A stretch of 64,000 nucleotides of DNA from JBBSEX01 sp038239345 (GCA_038239345.1 JBBSEX010000012.1:137255-201254), one strand, 5' to 3'. Shown: positions 44,037 through 52,851, counted from the first letter of the stretch. Made by a program: numbers and translations. Notes: generated by a model not told the origin, from the letters alone.

Positions 44037-45148
44037 GGCAGGGTCTGGACCTCGATCGAAAGCACAGCCGGAAGATCCCGAACGATGGGAGCCCAGTTGT
44101 CTCCGGCATCGCTCGATGCATATACCTGGCCGCCGGTTGTGCCGAAGTATATGCCACAGGAATCCAGCGAATCCACTGCCATCGCGTCGCGCAGAACATT
44201 CACGTAGCAGTCGCTTTGGGGCAGCCCTTTCGTTAACGGCTCCCATTCATTTCCGCCCGTCTGGCTGCGATACACGCGCAACTTTCCATCGGGCGGATAA
44301 TGCTCCGAGTCGCTCTTGATAGGAACAACGTAAATGGTTTCCGGCTCGTGGGCGTGTACGTCGATCACAAAGCCGAAATCGCTCGGCAAGTTTCCACTCA
44401 CTTCCCGCCACAACTCGCCGGCGTCGTCGCTGCGCATCACGTCCCAGTGCTTCTGCATAAAGAGCACTCCCGGCCGCGACGGATGCATCGCCATGTGGTG
44501 AACGCAATGCCCGACTTCGGCCGTTGGATCGGGCATGAATTCGGATCGCAATCCATGGTTGATGGGCTGCCAAGTAATGCCGCCGTCGCTGGTACGGAAC
44601 GCCCCGGCGGCTGAGATGGCGATGAACATTCGCTTAGGATCGAGTGGATCGAGAATGATCGTGTGCAAACACATCCCGCCGGCCCCCGGCTGCCAGCCAG
44701 CGCCTGACCCATGACCGCGAAGCCCGGGAAGTTCCTGCCAGGTTTGGGCGCCGTCGCTTGACTTGAAAATGGCGGCGTCTTCCACTCCCGCATAGACGAC
44801 ATCGGGGTCGGTCAGCGATGGCTCAAGATGCCAGACACGCTTAAACTCCCATGGATGCGGAGTCCCGTCATACCACTGGTGCGTGCCGGCGACGCCATCG
44901 TAGGCAAACTTATTCCCCGCCGGCTTCCAGGTCTCGCCGCCGTCATCGGAACGCTGAATCACCTGGCCAAACCAGCCGCTCGATTGGGAAGCATAAAGCC
45001 GATTTGGATCGGCGGGCGATCCCTTAATGTGATATAACTCCCAGCCGCCGAAATGTGGGCCTTTCACATCCCACTGTTCCCGTTTCCCGTCCGACGTTAG
45101 AACAAACGCACCCTTGCGTGTACCGACCAGAACGCGTACCTTGCTCAT
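44033..45148 (-). CDS. Asp-box (BNR/sialidase-like) beta-propeller protein
   Basis: 371 residues, no signal peptide. It begins VRVLVGTRKGAFVLTSDG and contains at least six Asp-box turns: SDDGGETW, SSDGAQTW, TSDGGITW, SDDAGELW, SQTGGNEW and SSDAGDNW. These form a six- or seven-bladed propeller of the sialidase/VPS10 type, but the arginine triad and Asp/Tyr catalytic residues of true sialidases are not apparent, so binding is more likely than hydrolysis. GGAGAG precedes the ATG at 45148. The MoaD-like gene overlaps its 3' end. It appears cytoplasmic, which fits a MoaD partner. Confidence 0.85.
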   Translation of the reverse strand: MSKVRVLVGTRKGAFVLTSDGKREQWDVKGPHFGGWELYHIKGSPADPNRLYASQSSGWFGQVIQRSDDGGETWKPAGNKFAYDGVAGTHQWYDGTPHPWEFKRVWHLEPSLTDPDVVYAGVEDAAIFKSSDGAQTWQELPGLRGHGSGAGWQPGAGGMCLHTIILDPLDPKRMFIAISAAGAFRTSDGGITWQPINHGLRSEFMPDPTAEVGHCVHHMAMHPSRPGVLFMQKHWDVMRSDDAGELWREVSGNLPSDFGFVIDVHAHEPETIYVVPIKSDSEHYPPDGKLRVYRSQTGGNEWEPLTKGLPQSDCYVNVLRDAMAVDSLDSCGIYFGTTGGQVYASSDAGDNWAPIVRDLPAVLSIEVQTLP

Positions 45149-45183
45149 GATTTCTCTCCGCTCATGAAAGTCTATCCTTCAAG

Positions 45184-45206
45184 CTCACTCGATGCAATCG
45201 AATGAG
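45184..45206. repeat. imperfect inverted repeat between the propeller and CarboxypepD-like genes
   Basis: CTCACTCGAT, a GCA centre and ATCGAATGAG form arms of 10 bp with one mismatch. It lies 36-58 bp upstream of the propeller start and could be an operator or a hairpin. There is no T-tract on either side, so it is not a terminator. Confidence 0.35.
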
Positions 45207-45279
45207 ATTGACGAGGACAATTGAATTACGTACCTAAAAAAGGGAAACTTCCAAGGCGGCAACGGAATCAGACTTCTTT

Positions 45280-45618
45280 ATGAGACCCCTGCTTCTTGCG
45301 GCTGCGCTGGCACTCTCGCTCAGCTACGCGCCGACCTATGCACAGGACACCAGGGATCTGGAAGGCATTGTCAGCGATTTGAAGGGTAACTCGATCGCCA
45401 AAGCTATCGTTCAGATTGAGGATACAGCGACTCTGCAAGTGCGTTCCTACATCGCCAACGCGGAAGGCAAATATTACTTTCTGGGACTCAGCTCGGGAAC
45501 CGATTACAGGCTACGAGCCAACTATCGGAACCACTCCAGCGGCTGGCACATGTTGACGCGATTCGATGCGCGCCGCCGTCCCGTGGTGAATTTGAAAATT
45601 GATTTCGTCGCGGAATAG
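45280..45618 (+). CDS. small secreted protein with a carboxypeptidase-regulatory-like (Ig-like) domain
   Basis: 112 residues with a signal peptide (MRPLLLAAALALSLSYAPTYAQ). The rest is a single beta-sandwich domain of the CarboxypepD_reg type: LEGIVSDLKGNSIAKAIVQI, SYIANAEGKYYFLGLSSGTDYRLRA split by turns, and VVNLKIDFV. Such domains bind proteins or carbohydrates outside the cell and are abundant in acidobacteria, mostly at the N-terminus of TonB-dependent receptors; here it stands alone. The rhodanese gene follows 2 bp downstream, so they form an operon. Confidence 0.83.
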   Translation: MRPLLLAAALALSLSYAPTYAQDTRDLEGIVSDLKGNSIAKAIVQIEDTATLQVRSYIANAEGKYYFLGLSSGTDYRLRANYRNHSSGWHMLTRFDARRRPVVNLKIDFVAE

Positions 45619-45620
45619 TT

Positions 45621-46094
45621 ATGCCGGTACCCGTGCCCCTCCGCTTAACCATCCTCACAATATTCGCGGCGCTGTGCTTTGGACAGGACTTATCCGATCC
45701 GTGGTCAAAGCCTGCGTTGCTTGAGCCCGCGATTCTGGCGCAGGAACTTTCGTTAGCGAAAAAACCCGTGGTGATTGTCGTCGCTTTCCCCGTGCTATAC
45801 CGAAGCAAGAAGATTCCCGGTGCGCTTGAAGCGGGCCCGGGATCGAAGCCCGAAGGCATCGCGTTACTCAGGCGGGCAGTAGCGGGAATGTCGAAAGACG
45901 CACCCCTGGTAATCTATTGCGGATGCTGTCCGATGGTGAAGTGCCCCAATATACGCCCGGCCTTTCGGGTCTTAAAGGAAATGGGCTTCACCAATGTCCG
46001 CGTCCTCAGCATCCCCACGAATATGCACGCCGACTGGTATAGCAAGGGATATCCGTCCGAAGCGGGCAGCGGTCCGCAGGCCGGGCAACCCTAA
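45621..46094 (+). CDS. secreted rhodanese-like protein
   Basis: 157 residues with a signal peptide (LRLTILTIFAALCFGQ). The fold resembles a single rhodanese domain: KKPVVIVVAFPVLYRSKKIPGA, then LVIYCGCCPMVKCPNIRPAF as the active-site loop and FRVLKEMGFTNVRVLSIP after it. The loop is unusual in holding four cysteines (Cys-x-Cys-Cys-x4-Cys), which could give sulfurtransferase, redox or metal-binding activity. Coupled to the preceding secreted domain protein. Confidence 0.8.
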   Translation: MPVPVPLRLTILTIFAALCFGQDLSDPWSKPALLEPAILAQELSLAKKPVVIVVAFPVLYRSKKIPGALEAGPGSKPEGIALLRRAVAGMSKDAPLVIYCGCCPMVKCPNIRPAFRVLKEMGFTNVRVLSIPTNMHADWYSKGYPSEAGSGPQAGQP

Positions 46095-46095
46095 G

Positions 46096-47328
46096 CTAAT
46101 TCATCGGAAGAAGTACCCGAAATACGCTGCCCTCGCCCTTCTCACTATCGACTTGAATCCGTCCGCCGTGCTCGTCGACAATCTTCGATACGATCGCCAA
46201 CCCTAGCCCCACACCGGCGGCCTTGGTTGTGAAAAATGGATTGAAGATGCTTTCGCGATTTGCCGGATCGATACCCGAGCCGCGGTCGATTACGGCGATT
46301 TCAACTTCGTGCCCCGTTTCACGCGTCTTCACCGTCACCGCGCCTTTGCTCGGCGATGCCTGCGCGGCATTCACCACCAGATTGTAGATGACACGCTCCA
46401 TCAATTCGGCATCGAATGGAAAAGGCGGAATATCCGGCGAATAATTTTTATAGATTGAAACATCGAGTGGGGGTGTGTGCCGCTCGGCCTGATCCACCGC
46501 ACGATCGATCATCGCGGCAAGATCATTCACTTCCTTTTGAACAGTCAATGGGCGGGCGAAATCTAAGAATCGTGTGATAAGCGAATTCGTTCGGTCCACT
46601 TCCGTAGAGATGTAAGACGCCAGTTCCTTGGCGACATCGCTACCAGTGGTGACGTTCTTTGCAAGCATCTCCGCCGACGCTTTCATTGTTCCCAATGGAT
46701 TCCGCAATTCGTGCGCAAGTCCGGCGGACATCTGTCCCAAAGCGACTAAGCGCTCGGACCGGCGGGCGGCTGCCTCCGCTTCACGCAAGCTCTGGTTTGC
46801 GATCGCCAACTGTTCCGCCACGTGCTGATAGCGCAAAGATTCCACCCGGCTCGATTGCGCGAGTTGATGGGTCAAATAGGCAACCACCGGGAAGAAGATG
46901 ACGCGCAAGGCGAGCTCGCGCACTTGATCTTCGGGGATGAATTGCCGCTCCCAATCGAGCCTCCAGAGGAACGAGAGATAGGTGGCGCAGGCCAGTAACG
47001 AAAAAAGGACCGCTCCGGCAAGCCCAAGGGTGGTGGCGGCCGACATGACGGGAAGCAGAAGGATTAGATAGTAACTGCTGGCTACGCCATCGGTGAACCC
47101 GATCACGAGAAAACAGAGCACTAATTTTATTGCAATTCCTACTATATTGCCGCTATGCGTTTGGAACCAGGGGATGCGTGGTAGGAGTGCTTGAAACACC
47201 GCCAAGCCAATTAAAGTGGAAATCGCTTCCGGCGTGCGGTCCGGGCCGAATACGGCTAGAGCGGGAATGAGTAACAACCAGACCAGGTCTTGTGGCCGGA
47301 CGTATTCACCCCAGCGGTTTTTTTCCAC
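46096..47328 (-). CDS. membrane histidine kinase without a visible cognate regulator
   Basis: 410 residues. Residues 1-150 hold about six membrane helices with no sizeable outside loop, suggesting a membrane-embedded or cytoplasmic sensor. A coiled coil (about 160-195) leads into the kinase core: GQMSAGLAHELRNPLGTMKAS with the phospho-acceptor His, NLVVNAAQASPSKG, AVIDRGSGI and GVGLGLAIVSK. It phosphorylates a response regulator encoded elsewhere, as none is adjacent. The start is the GTG at 47328, with GACAAT 6 nt upstream. It is divergent from rpsA by 68 bp. Confidence 0.9.
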   Translation of the reverse strand: MEKNRWGEYVRPQDLVWLLLIPALAVFGPDRTPEAISTLIGLAVFQALLPRIPWFQTHSGNIVGIAIKLVLCFLVIGFTDGVASSYYLILLLPVMSAATTLGLAGAVLFSLLACATYLSFLWRLDWERQFIPEDQVRELALRVIFFPVVAYLTHQLAQSSRVESLRYQHVAEQLAIANQSLREAEAAARRSERLVALGQMSAGLAHELRNPLGTMKASAEMLAKNVTTGSDVAKELASYISTEVDRTNSLITRFLDFARPLTVQKEVNDLAAMIDRAVDQAERHTPPLDVSIYKNYSPDIPPFPFDAELMERVIYNLVVNAAQASPSKGAVTVKTRETGHEVEIAVIDRGSGIDPANRESIFNPFFTTKAAGVGLGLAIVSKIVDEHGGRIQVDSEKGEGSVFRVLLPMN

Positions 47329-47334
47329 GCTGTT

Positions 47335-47340
47335 ATTGTC
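47335..47340 (-). promoter_or_regulatory. -10-like hexamer GACAAT, leaderless-type, for the histidine kinase
   Basis: GACAAT is followed by AACAGC and the GTG at 47328, a 6-nt gap. The match to TATAAT is four of six. Confidence 0.35.
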
Positions 47341-47396
47341 GCTGATTTGGAGATCGCGAACTGTGACACAATGGAGCTGTTTCCATACACAGTTCC

Positions 47397-49094
47397 ATGA
47401 ATCAACCGAATTCTTCCCTTGCGCCTTCCGATCTGGAAGGTGCTTCTTCCGACACCTCTTTTGGCGATATCCTGACGCAATTTGAGCAGGAGCATCACCT
47501 TGATAAGGGCCAGACGCTGCACGGCACTGTGGTCGCCATTTCGGCGGAATCTATCTTCGTCAATATCGGTCGGAAGACGGAAGGGATATTACCGCTTGCC
47601 CACTTTCAGGAGCGAACTAGCCAGGAGACCGCTAAGGTAGGCGACCAGCTTGTGGTCAGTGTAACGGGGCGGAATGAAGAGGGCTACTATCAGCTTTCGA
47701 CGATCAAAGTCGAGCGCCCGCGGGATTGGAGCGCGCTGGAAACGGCCTTCACCGAAAAGCGCACGGTAGCCGGTACAGTGACAGAAGTTGTGAAGGGCGG
47801 TTTGCGCGTCGATATTGGGGTCCGGGCGTTCATGCCGGCCTCTAGAAGCGGCGCCCGCGAACAAGCCGACATGGAAAAGTTGGTGGGGCAGGAAATTCAA
47901 TGCCGCATCACGAAGCTGGATACGGCCAAGGAAGATGTTGTGGTCGACCGCCGGGTTGTTCTTGAAGAAGAAGAAACCAAAACTCGTGTGCAGGCCTTTG
48001 AGCGGTTGAAGGTGGATACGGTGATCCGCGGGACCGTTCGCAGCTTGACCGACTTCGGGGCGTTTGTCGATCTGGGTGGCTTTGATGGACTACTGCACGT
48101 CACCGATATGTCCTGGACGCGTACAGCCAAGCCCGCCGATGTAGTGGCCGTTGGCGATTCGATTGAAGTGAAAATCCTCAAGATTAACGCCGATACGCGC
48201 AGGATTTCGCTGGGGCTGAAGCAATTAATTCCGGATCCGTGGACCGTCGCGGCAACCCGCTATGAGGCTGGTCAACGCGTGCAAGGAAAGGTGACCCGGA
48301 CCACCGATTTCGGGGCCTTTGTGGAGCTGGAGCCTGGGATCGAGGGCATGATTCATCTTTCCGAGATGTCCTGGATCAAGAAAGTTCGCAAGCCGTCCGA
48401 TGTGGTGAAGCCCGACGATCAGGTGGATGTCGTGGTATTGGGCGTTAACGCCCCGGAGCACCGGATTGCACTTGGCTTGAAGCAGGCGCTGGGCGACCCG
48501 TGGGATGCCGCGGCCCAGAAGTATCCCGTGGGTTCGGTGGCAGAGGGCGCGATTACCAGCATGCAGAAATTTGGCGCCTTCGTCGATTTGGGCGACGGCA
48601 TTGAGGGCATGATTCATATCGGGGACATCAGCCGCGAAAAGCGCCTTGACCATCCCCAGGAGATGCTGAAAACCGGCCAGAAAGTTAAGGCGCAGATTCT
48701 TGAGTTGGATCGCGATCGCCGCCGTATCCGCCTGGGGATGAAGCAATTGGAACCGACAAGCGCCGATGAATACATCGCTGAGCATCAGGCTGGAGAGACG
48801 GTGAGTGGCCGAATCGTCGACGCTTCGCCGACTAAGGCCAAAATTGAATTGGGTGAAGGTGTTTACGCTACCTGCCGGCTGGAGCAATCGAAATCGGAAA
48901 GCGGAAGCGCAAAGGCAGTGTCTAGCGGAGCCGATATTTCCAGTCTTGGCGCGATGCTGACGGCAAAATGGAAATCCGGTGCGGGCGGAGCGGCGCCGGA
49001 GAAAGAACCGTTACGGGCTGGTCAGGTTCGATCTTTTCGCTTGCTCGCGATGGATCCCGCTCAGAAAAAAATCGACGTGCAGTTGATCGACTAG
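47397..49094 (+). CDS. rpsA: 30S ribosomal protein S1
   Basis: 565 residues, the usual length for a six-domain S1. S1/OB motifs recur at about residues 36-105, 118-186, 203-275, 288-360 and 375-445 (for example TDFGAFVDLGGFDGLLHVTDMSW split after FDG, and GAFVELEPGIEGMIHLSEMSW likewise); the sixth, 460-540, is degenerate. S1 holds mRNA on the small subunit during initiation. The ATG at 47397 has no Shine-Dalgarno. The cmk gene that often precedes rpsA is absent. It is convergent with the small gene after fliD, overlapping by 4 bp. Confidence 0.94.
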   Translation: MNQPNSSLAPSDLEGASSDTSFGDILTQFEQEHHLDKGQTLHGTVVAISAESIFVNIGRKTEGILPLAHFQERTSQETAKVGDQLVVSVTGRNEEGYYQLSTIKVERPRDWSALETAFTEKRTVAGTVTEVVKGGLRVDIGVRAFMPASRSGAREQADMEKLVGQEIQCRITKLDTAKEDVVVDRRVVLEEEETKTRVQAFERLKVDTVIRGTVRSLTDFGAFVDLGGFDGLLHVTDMSWTRTAKPADVVAVGDSIEVKILKINADTRRISLGLKQLIPDPWTVAATRYEAGQRVQGKVTRTTDFGAFVELEPGIEGMIHLSEMSWIKKVRKPSDVVKPDDQVDVVVLGVNAPEHRIALGLKQALGDPWDAAAQKYPVGSVAEGAITSMQKFGAFVDLGDGIEGMIHIGDISREKRLDHPQEMLKTGQKVKAQILELDRDRRRIRLGMKQLEPTSADEYIAEHQAGETVSGRIVDASPTKAKIELGEGVYATCRLEQSKSESGSAKAVSSGADISSLGAMLTAKWKSGAGGAAPEKEPLRAGQVRSFRLLAMDPAQKKIDVQLID

Positions 49095-49477
49095 CCTACG
49101 CAGTCGATTTGCTGCTGCGGCGGTTTGGCGCCTCCAAAAGTCCAGCCCGCGCGGCCCACCCAGCTTAATTCCCGTTGGATATTCTGCCGGACCTCGATCA
49201 GATGATCGAGCGCGACGGCGCCTGCGTCCAGAGCATTTTGCAAACGGTCACCCAGTTCTAGTGGACAGGGGGCGGTTAAGGTCAGCAGGGCGGCAATTGC
49301 CGCACAGCGCTCGGCGAGCGATCGCTCAATTTGCGCGAACTCCTGCGGATCGGTCAGCTGAAGACGCTTGCTGACTTCTTCGAGATTGCTCACGACCTTT
49401 TCCCATTCGTGGAGTTGCATAACCAGATTGATGTCCAAATCTCTTACTGACGCGAAATTCGCTTCCGTTTCATTCAC
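49091..49477 (-). CDS. small helical protein, possible flagellar chaperone (FliT/FlgN-like)
   Basis: 128 residues, mostly helical with heptad-like patterns (VMQLHEWEKVVSNLEEVSKRL, AQIERSLAERCAAIAALL). It starts 4 bp after the fliD stop, with TAGGTAGTGA before the ATG at 49477, so it is translationally coupled. In many bacteria the genes after fliD encode the FliS and FliT export chaperones; size and helical content fit FliT or FlgN, but I see no diagnostic motif. The assignment is by context only. Confidence 0.55.
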   Translation of the reverse strand: MNETEANFASVRDLDINLVMQLHEWEKVVSNLEEVSKRLQLTDPQEFAQIERSLAERCAAIAALLTLTAPCPLELGDRLQNALDAGAVALDHLIEVRQNIQRELSWVGRAGWTFGGAKPPQQQIDCVG

Positions 49478-49480
49478 TAC

Positions 49481-50836
49481 CTATTTATTCGTGCCATTTA
49501 TTTGGGCGAGCAAGCTTGTCGCGGTGGCCTGGATGATTTTCTGCTGCGACTGTAAGCTTGCCAGCAGACCGTCGGCGGCTTGTAGCCGGCGTTGTAAGGC
49601 TGTCTGAGAGACGGCAATTCGGGCGGTGAGCGTGGCCACTTTCGCCTGAAGTCCGCGATCTGTAACATCGAGGCTATCGAGTTCGTTCTTAATCAGTCCG
49701 GAAATTGGATCGGTTAGTTGATTGAAGGTCTTACCGAGCTGCCCTAGACCGCCGGTCGACGAACCCAGAAAATGAAACGAATCCGTGATCTGATTGTCCG
49801 TCAAAGCGCTGAAGGTGTTCGAATTGAACGACGCTTGCCCTGTGTTACTGAACTCGATGCCCAGGCTGGCTAAACTGCGAATGCTTCCAGTGGAGCCCTG
49901 ATAGGAGGTCAGCTGGCGGAGATCTGTTTGAATCTGGCGGATTGCATAATCGCCGCTAAGCAGGCCAGCGTTCGGTCCTACCTGCCCTTTCACCTGTGTT
50001 GTCAGCGCATTGTACGTACTGACAAAGCTTTGTAGGGCCGTTGCCAATTGGCTTCGATCCGTAGCCAAGGACAAAGTAACGGCCGTATCGGTTGGCTTTT
50101 GCAAGGTGAAAGTCACCCCCGGCACGACATCGTTCACGACATTATTGGACCGAGTGATGGGAATGCCGTTCAACTGGAAAACCGCGTCAGTTCCTTGATT
50201 GGCGCTCGTCAGTAAGTTCGAATTGCTTCCCGCGGGATCGTCGATCAGCCGTAGCGTCGTAGCGCCGGTATGACTACTGGATAACGACAAGTAATTCGGA
50301 TTCGAGCCCGTCCCGCTGGTAAGGATACTGGCCGAGACGCCCACGCCCAAACTGTTGATTGCGTTCTGCAAGCCCGCCAGGTTGTTCGTTTGCGGTGTCA
50401 GATTAATCGTGTATTCATTGGAACCAAACACCAGCTTGACCACGCCCGTGCTCGATACAGGTGCACTCGTGGAATCGGCATATCCCACCGCAGAGCGTTC
50501 CCCGGCGGCGGTGGCTAGCGAGGTTACATGATTGATCGTATAACTGCCCCCGGCAACCGCGCCGGTAGCGATGGCCGATACTACGGTTGAGTCCGAACTG
50601 GTGGCATTAATGGCTTGACTCGATGCCAGGCTTAGCAACCCGGTGAAGCTGGTTGCGAAAGCGGTTGCCGCCGCGCCGACTGCTCCGAGTTGCGTCTTTC
50701 GCGACAGGACATCGGAATCGCGATTCTGCAATTGTTGAACCGGCAGGTTGGCGATTTGAGCGGACCGGGTCAGAATCGTCTGAAAATCGTCAGAGAAAGT
50801 GCTGACTCCGGAAAACGAAAGTGGTGAGATTGCCAT
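49481..50836 (-). CDS. fliD: flagellar filament cap protein FliD (hook-associated protein 2)
   Basis: 451 residues from the ATG at 50836. The N-terminal coiled region (DDFQTILTRSAQIANLPVQQLQNR) and central beta domains (GSYTINHVTSLATA, IPITRSNNVVNDVVPGVTFTL) are FliD-like; the C-terminal region has DPISGLIKNELDSLDVTDRGLQAKVATLTARI with its helical end, as FliD_C. It caps the growing filament and lets flagellin fold. No other core flagellar gene is in the window, so it is isolated from a main cluster. GTAGGA precedes the start. Confidence 0.88.
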   Translation of the reverse strand: MAISPLSFSGVSTFSDDFQTILTRSAQIANLPVQQLQNRDSDVLSRKTQLGAVGAAATAFATSFTGLLSLASSQAINATSSDSTVVSAIATGAVAGGSYTINHVTSLATAAGERSAVGYADSTSAPVSSTGVVKLVFGSNEYTINLTPQTNNLAGLQNAINSLGVGVSASILTSGTGSNPNYLSLSSSHTGATTLRLIDDPAGSNSNLLTSANQGTDAVFQLNGIPITRSNNVVNDVVPGVTFTLQKPTDTAVTLSLATDRSQLATALQSFVSTYNALTTQVKGQVGPNAGLLSGDYAIRQIQTDLRQLTSYQGSTGSIRSLASLGIEFSNTGQASFNSNTFSALTDNQITDSFHFLGSSTGGLGQLGKTFNQLTDPISGLIKNELDSLDVTDRGLQAKVATLTARIAVSQTALQRRLQAADGLLASLQSQQKIIQATATSLLAQINGTNK

Positions 50837-50951
50837 GTTCCTACTTGTCCTTGGAACACTCATCGGCGGGATTCGCGGGAGTATTAACCGATTTCCGTCA
50901 GCGCCAGTAATGCAGCTCAGTGGCCACCAAAAACCGTGTGTTTCCCGCAGC

Positions 50952-50978
50952 GCCCGAGCTTGCGGGCGATCGGCAAGC
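50952..50978 (-). promoter_or_regulatory. possible structured leader upstream of fliD with alternative stems
   Basis: Three overlapping inverted repeats sit 115-145 bp upstream of fliD. GCCCG (50952-50956) pairs with CGGGC (50963-50967), while GCTTGC (50958-50963) pairs with GCAAGC (50973-50978), and these stems exclude each other. This could be a regulatory leader or a chance GC-rich stretch. Confidence 0.28.
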
Positions 50979-51043
50979 CGAACTGGGAACCAAATTGAAC
51001 CAGGGAATGTAGCTCTGCGGTGCTACTTTAGGTCTAGATCCCT

Positions 51044-52438
51044 GTGAGCCGAAAAGGTTTGTTCCCCGCGTTAGCCTTCTTTCTAGCTATTCAAACTGTT
51101 ACGGCAGCGCCCGTTCCAACAATCGCTATTCGAAACGTAAATGTCATCGACGGTACCGGTTCGGCGCTCCAATTAGACCGCACCGTCATCATTCGAAAAG
51201 ACAAGATCGCAGCGATGGGTCCGGCGGCGACGATGCGGATTCCGCCTGGTTCTACTGTGATAAATGGGCGCGGCAAGTTTTTGTTGCCTGGCCTGTGGGA
51301 CATGCACGTCCACTTGTGGAATAAGGATAGCCAGCTTCCGCTGTTTGTGGCTTATGGTGTCACCGGCGTGCGGGATATGGGGAGTGATTTCGGGCGCACC
51401 TCGGCTTGGCGCGATTCGATTGAGCAGGGCAAATCCTTAGGGCCGCACATTGTCACCTGCGGTACGGCCGTCGACGGCGTTACGTCGAACGATCCGAAAT
51501 TGCCGGTCTTCCGCGCCCGGACGCCGGCGGAGGCTCGTTTCGTTTTCGATCAGCTCTACGAAATGAACGTCGATTGCATAAAAGTACTGTCGTCGCTTGA
51601 TCGCGAAGCCTTCTTCGCCCTCGCCGAACAAGCCCGGCACTGGCACTTGCCCCTGGTTGGGCATTTGCCGGCGTCGGTAACGGCCTGGGAAGCGATTGAT
51701 TCCCGCATGGCGAGTATGGAACATCTATTCGGGCTCTGGCTGCCCGCTTCGGCCCAGGATGAAAAGCTGACCGAGCAGAAGCAAAACGCCCACGGCGATC
51801 CTCTGATTCTGGAACGCATTAAGAAACAGGCGTTCGACACGTTCAGCCCCGCCAAAGCGACTCTGTTTTTCGAACGGTCGGCCAAGTTCGACATGCGGCA
51901 AACGCCCACCCTCACGTTGCGGAAACGGATGGCGCTGCTGGGTTTGGATGAACTAACTAGCGATCCCCGGCTGAAATCGGTGAGCGCCGAGACACGCGCC
52001 GGCTGGACTGATCCTCATCAGGACCTACGACAGCTTTCGGGCGAAGATGTCGCCCTGATGAAGCGGGAGTATACGATGTGCTTCGAACTGGTTCGATTGA
52101 TGAAGCGCGCCGGCGTAGCGATCCTTGCCGGCACGGACACCGGCGATCCGTATACCATTCCCGGGGCCACGCTTCACGACGAACTCGAGTTGTTGGTGCG
52201 GGCCGGCCTGACGCCAATGGAGGCGATCCAAAGTGCCACTAGTGAGCCTGCCCGATTTCTCGGTTGGGACGAGTCCTTAGGCTATGTAAAACCGGGAATG
52301 CTCGCCGACCTTGTTCTACTGGATGCGAATCCGCTGGAAGACATTCGCAATACACAAAAAATAGCGGCGGTGTTTACTCGGGGCACTCTCTTGAGCAAGA
52401 TCCGGATTGCCGCGATCCTGCGCGGCCCGGCGAAATAA
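51044..52438 (+). CDS. secreted amidohydrolase-superfamily enzyme
   Basis: 464 residues with a signal peptide (LFPALAFFLAIQTVTA). The amidohydrolase signature is complete: an N-terminal small beta domain (IAIRNVNVIDGTGSAL), LLPGLWDMHVHLW (His-x-His), VGHLPASV, and LAGTDTGDPY with the catalytic Asp, then TPMEAIQSAT and GMLADLVLLDANPLED. These enzymes hydrolyse amides, imides or N-acyl amino acids; the closest type is imidazolonepropionase-like or dipeptidase-like. The start is the GTG at 51044. It is convergent with the next gene, 2 bp apart. Confidence 0.88.
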   Translation: MSRKGLFPALAFFLAIQTVTAAPVPTIAIRNVNVIDGTGSALQLDRTVIIRKDKIAAMGPAATMRIPPGSTVINGRGKFLLPGLWDMHVHLWNKDSQLPLFVAYGVTGVRDMGSDFGRTSAWRDSIEQGKSLGPHIVTCGTAVDGVTSNDPKLPVFRARTPAEARFVFDQLYEMNVDCIKVLSSLDREAFFALAEQARHWHLPLVGHLPASVTAWEAIDSRMASMEHLFGLWLPASAQDEKLTEQKQNAHGDPLILERIKKQAFDTFSPAKATLFFERSAKFDMRQTPTLTLRKRMALLGLDELTSDPRLKSVSAETRAGWTDPHQDLRQLSGEDVALMKREYTMCFELVRLMKRAGVAILAGTDTGDPYTIPGATLHDELELLVRAGLTPMEAIQSATSEPARFLGWDESLGYVKPGMLADLVLLDANPLEDIRNTQKIAAVFTRGTLLSKIRIAAILRGPAK

Positions 52439-52440
52439 GG

Positions 52441-52851
52441 CTAAATGTCCACGGTACAAGCGAAGTCAGGCAGGGCTGCTCCGATAGCGCGAAAAGTCAT
52501 CCGGCGATCCAATTCGCGGCCATAAGCCTCACTGGTTCCACCGATGTGTACCCGCTTTTGTACCAGATCGATGGACATCCAGCCCCCACCCCGGGGACGC
52601 ATTTGATATTTCTCGGCGAGCTCTTTATGCATTTCCACAGCGTCATCATAGACGATCAGCACCGCATTCTTCGAAGCATCTGGTTGACCAACCAGAAATT
52701 TCCCCCGGCTCAGTGTTTCAGACTGGCAGGAGAGGTACAGCGATAGATCGAGGCCATTGAACATGCCTTTCCAAGACTTTCGGATCTCCACATTACCCTC
52801 CTTTCCCTTATTTTTTAAGATCTTTGTAGGGCTGAAGATAGGATCGGACAT
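52441..52851 (-). CDS. hypothetical protein
   Basis: 136 residues, no signal peptide or membrane segment. It has a lysine-rich start (FSPTKILKNKGKEGNVEIRK) and a central VLIVYDDAVEMHKELAEKYQ segment, then KRVHIGGTSEAYGRELDRRM. I do not recognise a family. The frame is open, codon use resembles the neighbours and the ATG follows an AT-rich leader (TACTAT about 20 nt upstream). It ends 2 bp from the amidohydrolase stop. Confidence 0.6.
   Translation of the reverse strand: MSDPIFSPTKILKNKGKEGNVEIRKSWKGMFNGLDLSLYLSCQSETLSRGKFLVGQPDASKNAVLIVYDDAVEMHKELAEKYQMRPRGGGWMSIDLVQKRVHIGGTSEAYGRELDRRMTFRAIGAALPDFACTVDI

Noticed and set aside
44033..45148. True exo-sialidase
   Set aside because: Asp boxes are present but I find no arginine triad or catalytic Asp/Tyr/Glu arrangement, and there is no signal peptide.
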